Below are positions 60,496 to 64,000 of a stretch of DNA of 64,000 nucleotides, one piece after another (the first letter of the stretch is position 1; each line of letters opens with the position of its first letter). The notes under the pieces are model-generated. The model did no database searches and was not told where the DNA came from. It was given only the letters and a program-made list of their open reading frames with translations. The DNA lies in the NCBI GenBank assembly GCA_025642065.1, contig JAODUP010000217.1, forward strand, positions 67,001 to 131,000, read 5' to 3'. The stretch comes from Paralvinella palmiformis. Lineage: Eukaryota; Annelida; Polychaeta; Terebellida; Alvinellidae. The translations under genes were made by a program, and so were the position numbers.

Positions 60496-61380
60496 TTTTA
60501 TTAGTTATACCCTGGCTCTTTATAACTCAGTTGAGGAAGTAACAATCATAAACGGCTGTTGACATTATACACTCAGTGTATTTTATATGTTGAGCCTTAT
60601 TCCTCACATTTGATTATGTCATTCTGCGTATATCATTGAATGATTAGCAAACATGAAATGATGTGAAAACAGTAATATTACGGCTCCAAGAATTCGATTA
60701 TTATCTCACCGACATCGTTGCATTTCGATCATTCAGCTTTTAATTGTTATTCACGTGATCAGAGAGAGGAATAAACGGGAACCTTCTCGTACGTTTAGAT
60801 CGTGGTCGGCGATGTCCTGTCTTTAGTACTCGGTACAACATAGCCACTAACTAGTATTCATAGCAGGTATATGTTTCGTTTATCAAACGTGCTATATGAT
60901 ACTTGGGCTCATCTTTCACACCCTCTTCTCTAGAGATGTATCGTATATTTGATGTTCACCTGACGGCTACTATGTTCATTGGACGTCTGTGATAGACATG
61001 CCGTGTAATTCTAAGGGAATCGCGATGCCTCGGACATTTACTCACTTCATGATTCCTTCCTGAATGTAATCATAACGATTAGTCGTACTATTCTTCTTAC
61101 CGTGTGTGTGTGTGTGTTTGTTGTCAATTGATCGTCAATCACTGTAACCCTACACAGACGATAGCAAACGTTCATCCGTGTGTATCTGATTTGGGCAACA
61201 TTACATTGACATGCACTCTCTGACGATATCTTGCCTTTTATCATTGGTGTAAATACGTCGCTTTCCGATAGCCGGGAAGCTACCGTCTTTATTTAAGCCA
61301 GCTATTCTCTGGTTCACTAGACTCTTATTCCTCAGCCGGTTATTTTCTTGCTTCTAAGCCAGTGTGCCGCCATCATAACC

Positions 61381-61461
61381 GTTGACCCGTTATGATGTCC
61401 ATGTTACGTTGACCCGTTATGATGGTCATGTTACGTTGACCCGTTATGATGTCCATGTTAC
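61381..61461. repeat. 27-bp minisatellite, three units
   Basis: Three head-to-tail copies at 61381-61407, 61408-61434 and 61435-61461. Each begins GTTGACCCGTTATGATG and ends CATGTTAC. The middle unit differs from the outer two by one base (GGTC against GTCC at the same place). Confidence 0.95.
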
Positions 61462-62217
61462 GCGATGCATTATGATCGATAACGAGTCCTAGTTCCACCA
61501 TTATTAGACTGATCTGTTTGATGTTGTGTTGTTGTATTATATATATAAAGCTATGATGGCGTGCTGTATAACCGGTTTACGTGTGCTTGTGCGTGTGTGC
61601 ATGCGTATGTGTGTGTGTGTGGAGAAATTACATATAAAGATGAAAATTCAGTATCATTTTGTAATACGTTGTCCAAATGAAGAACACTTATGCAAATTAT
61701 TATTATCATTATTAGTAACATTGTCATCATCATCATCATCGTTATTATTGACATGCAATTTTAAACTAATTTTTGGAAGAGCAGTGTATTTGCAATAAGT
61801 AAGTTTGTTTCCTTTATTTTATATCTGCTAATTGGTTATGCAGTGATCTCTATATTATTGGCATCTGTAGTGCCTTGTTTATTTGTAAAATCCGGATATT
61901 TTTCTTTGTTTACTGCATCCCCAGTGATTCTGCTGTTAGGAGAAGTAATTAATTATCACACAACTGGTTCAAATCTATCATTGGACCACATTCATATTAC
62001 TTGTATAGATATAATATTGATGCTCATGGAGCTGTTCATTTACTAATTATGAATATATATATATATATCATTGTACACATATTCATCTTTACATTTATAC
62101 ACACACATGGATGTATGTATATATGTATGTATGTATGTGACATATATATATATATATATATATATATAAGTGTATCTTTATTTGTAAATAAGATTTGATT
62201 ATAAAATCATAAAATTC

Positions 62218-62223
62218 AATAAA
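62218..62223 (+). terminator. AATAAA, possible distal polyadenylation signal
   Basis: AATAAA in an A-rich context about 2.9 kb after the UNC5 stop. It could be chance in AT-rich DNA. Confidence 0.25.
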
Positions 62224-62525
62224 GACTGTCAAAATGTTTTACCGTAGTCTTTAAATTAAAGCACCAACATCATTCAGTTTAACAGCATTAATTTGTATCA
62301 CATCACACTGTATTTCAAAATTGTTTGACAAATTTTCTAACATTTGGATCAACAACCATCAGAAAGTTCGGAACAGTTTACAAATTCTTTGGAAGAAGAT
62401 TATTATTTTTACTCACCTTTCAATAGATATATTTTACAATATAGATTTTTTTTAGATAAATAGACATAAATAGAACTAACTATGTATGCCTTGTGGTTAT
62501 TGTTTTATTTATACAATCTTCCACG

Positions 62526-62777
62526 ATGTTTATTGATCACCAAAAGAGATTTGGACAATTCTTTGGTACACAATTGATTTTTGTGTGTGTGTTCATTTAT
62601 ACAATTATTTCTCGTCATTCACCTCTGCCATACACGCAGTCATCAATGGTTGAATGGTTTGTTCCTTGGTTAATGTACCAACTAACTGAAAGTAAAAGAC
62701 TCCCAAATCACCCCTCATTCACTCAGAGGAGCAGCATTGATTCTGACACTAATTTATCTGAGGCTGGTTACTATTAG
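62526..62777 (+). CDS. Unidentified 84-aa ORF
   Basis: An ATG at 62526 opens an 83-residue frame ending in TAG at 62775-62777. It has a hydrophobic span LIFVCVFIYTII near residues 18-29 and a polar tail NHPSFTQRSSIDSDTNLSEA with balanced, non-repetitive composition. I do not recognise the family. It could be a terminal exon of another gene, a small membrane protein, a transposon remnant or chance. It starts about 3.2 kb after the UNC5 stop and ends just before the TTAA at 62791. No promoter or splice acceptor is convincing. Confidence 0.22.
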   Translation: MFIDHQKRFGQFFGTQLIFVCVFIYTIISRHSPLPYTQSSMVEWFVPWLMYQLTESKRLPNHPSFTQRSSIDSDTNLSEAGYY

Positions 62778-62790
62778 AGTGTGTTACATC

Positions 62791-63345
62791 TTAAAGGGAT
62801 AGTCCGCCCTCGTAGGAAAAAAATTAGGACTAATACAGCATTACTCACAAATATAAATAATGTCAAAATGTATAAATGATCACCCACATATTAAATAATC
62901 CAGCTCAAAGTGCTGATTAATCGACTTTTAATGGCCTGTGGGCGCCGCCATTTTGAAGCTAGACAGCGACTGGAAGCCCCTGAATGCTGACGTCACTTCA
63001 GCGTATCTGGTTGACATGAAGTCTGTAGAGCTCGTACAATAGCATGTAAACAAGTGTGAGCAAAGAATTATTCCAGAATTAAACGGCATTATCTTGTTAA
63101 AATTACTTCATGAATGATATACAACAATATTAATTTGAGTCAGAAGGAACCTTACAAGAGGAAGATGATTCAAAATGGCTCAGATATTAACGCTCAAGAT
63201 AAACTATAATCCGCGTCAGTCTAGAGAGCGCCGATGTGACATCAGAGCATTTCAGTTTGCTCTTTTCCGCCTTCGAATCTGGCTTCCGGTGCTGCCGTAA
63301 TGGCGGCTCTCCAGTAATTTGGATTATTTCCCTATATCTATGATA
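62791..63345. mobile_element. Possible piggyBac-like MITE (one end seen)
   Basis: The boundary reads TTAAAGGGATAGTCCGCCC at 62791. TTAAAGGGATAGT-type ends at a TTAA target occur on non-autonomous piggyBac-like elements in animals. The interior has a CpG-richer section with GGGCGCCGCCATTTTG and TGACGTCA. I did not find the matching inverted end, so the right boundary is a guess. Confidence 0.3.
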
Positions 63346-63420
63346 TCAGGTATATTGGCCAGTATCTTGGCCTTTCCCAAAAATTGTCTGAGATAAAATG
63401 ACATTGACGTTATCAGTCAA

Positions 63421-63506
63421 GATGATGATGATGATGATGATGATTGATGTTTTACGGCCACTTTTGTGCACAAGGTAGGCTAAATGGGCCGAGCGACTTC
63501 CAAAGT
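63421..63506 (-). mobile_element. tRNA-derived SINE, family 1, copy D (5'-truncated)
   Basis: On the plus strand it has a (GAT)n tail at 63421-63443, then TGATGTTTTACGGCCACTTT, GTGCACAAGGTAGGCTAAAT and GGGCCGAGCGACTTCCAAAG. Similarity stops there, leaving only the 3' portion of the SINE. It is flanked by a 9-bp direct repeat AGTCAAGAT at 63415-63423 and 63504-63512, a target-site duplication as expected for target-primed reverse transcription with 5' truncation. Confidence 0.85.
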
Positions 63507-63512
63507 CAAGAT

Positions 63513-64000
63513 CATGCAGACAAATAAACTTAGCTCGTCTATGAGATTTTAGCATTTCAAACAAATTTGGGGACGTCATGATGCCATTTTGCCACAGAAC
63601 ATCAAACCTATTAATCAGTGTTAACTGTTCTTCATCATTTTATTTTTGGAAATAATGTAACAGAATGTTTGTACTTGGTCTTCGTGTATCAGCAGAAATA
63701 TATATTTGTTATACTTTTACCGCCAACAGCGGGGTTCTATCGATCTATCTGGATTCCAATCATCGTCAATCATTGGTATATACTCTTTCACGAAAGAGTG
63801 CTAATTTTTAATGCATTGCAGTGTATTTATAAATATCGATAATTCTTTTATTTGTGATATTATTTTGTTGATTAGTGCCAATACATGAATCTTCCTGGCG
63901 TCAACAATCACCAGCCAAATTTAATATAAATCAGATGGACTGAAAGGAAGTTTGAACGGGCTAGAATTATTTATTTCTGACCTGCGTATATCGTTCCTCA
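63513..64000. other. Right edge, no gene recognised
   Basis: AT-rich sequence to the end of the window. A 74-codon ORF at 63618-63842 has no recognised domain. Confidence 0.6.

Larger units (their letters stand above)
60011..62490. other. Downstream flank
   Basis: No gene recognised. It holds CA/GA microsatellites at about 60283-60345 and 60468-60495, a stretch of raised CpG content at about 60690-61470, a 27-bp minisatellite at 61381-61461, (ATC)n at about 61727-61741, and AT/GT tracts at about 62051-62168. A second AATAAA at 62218-62223 could serve a longer UNC5 transcript. Confidence 0.6.

Overview
The window looks like nuclear DNA of an invertebrate animal, most likely a mollusc or another lophotrochozoan. 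It is AT-rich, full of di-, tri- and tetranucleotide microsatellites, and carries tRNA-derived SINEs and a LINE 3' end. Its coding content sits in small exons separated by long GT-AG introns. The organism call is inference; no species-diagnostic locus is present.

One gene can be fully supported: an UNC5-type netrin receptor on the + strand. I assembled 18 coding exons from 14369 to 59301. Every junction is GT-AG, the reading frame is maintained throughout, and the coding length is 2,937 nt, giving 978 residues plus stop. The order is signal peptide, two Ig domains, two thrombospondin type-1 repeats, a short linker, one transmembrane helix, a cytoplasmic linker, ZU5, UPA and a C-terminal death domain. 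This is the full UNC5 architecture.

Layout: 1-12200 is upstream flank with no recognisable gene, holding SINE-like copies and microsatellites. 12200-14368 is a locally CpG-enriched stretch that probably holds the promoter and 5' UTR. 14369-31471 holds the signal-peptide and Ig exons. 31472-38674 holds the TSP1 exons and a 48-nt exon. 46223-50393 is a cluster of short exons for the membrane, linker and ZU5 parts. 50157-59301 holds the rest of ZU5, UPA and the death domain. 59302 to about 60010 is a probable 3' UTR with an AATAAA. 60010-64000 is downstream flank with minisatellite, SINE and possible MITE sequence and one unidentified 84-codon ORF.

The most interesting gene-level feature is that exons 2 and 5 to 11 are all phase 1-1, including 48-nt and 36-nt exons and a NAGNAG acceptor at the transmembrane exon, so many in-frame isoforms are possible. 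At the repeat level, four copies of one tRNA-derived SINE family share a conserved body and a microsatellite tail, and one copy has a clear target-site duplication. I did not see a new multi-gene system.
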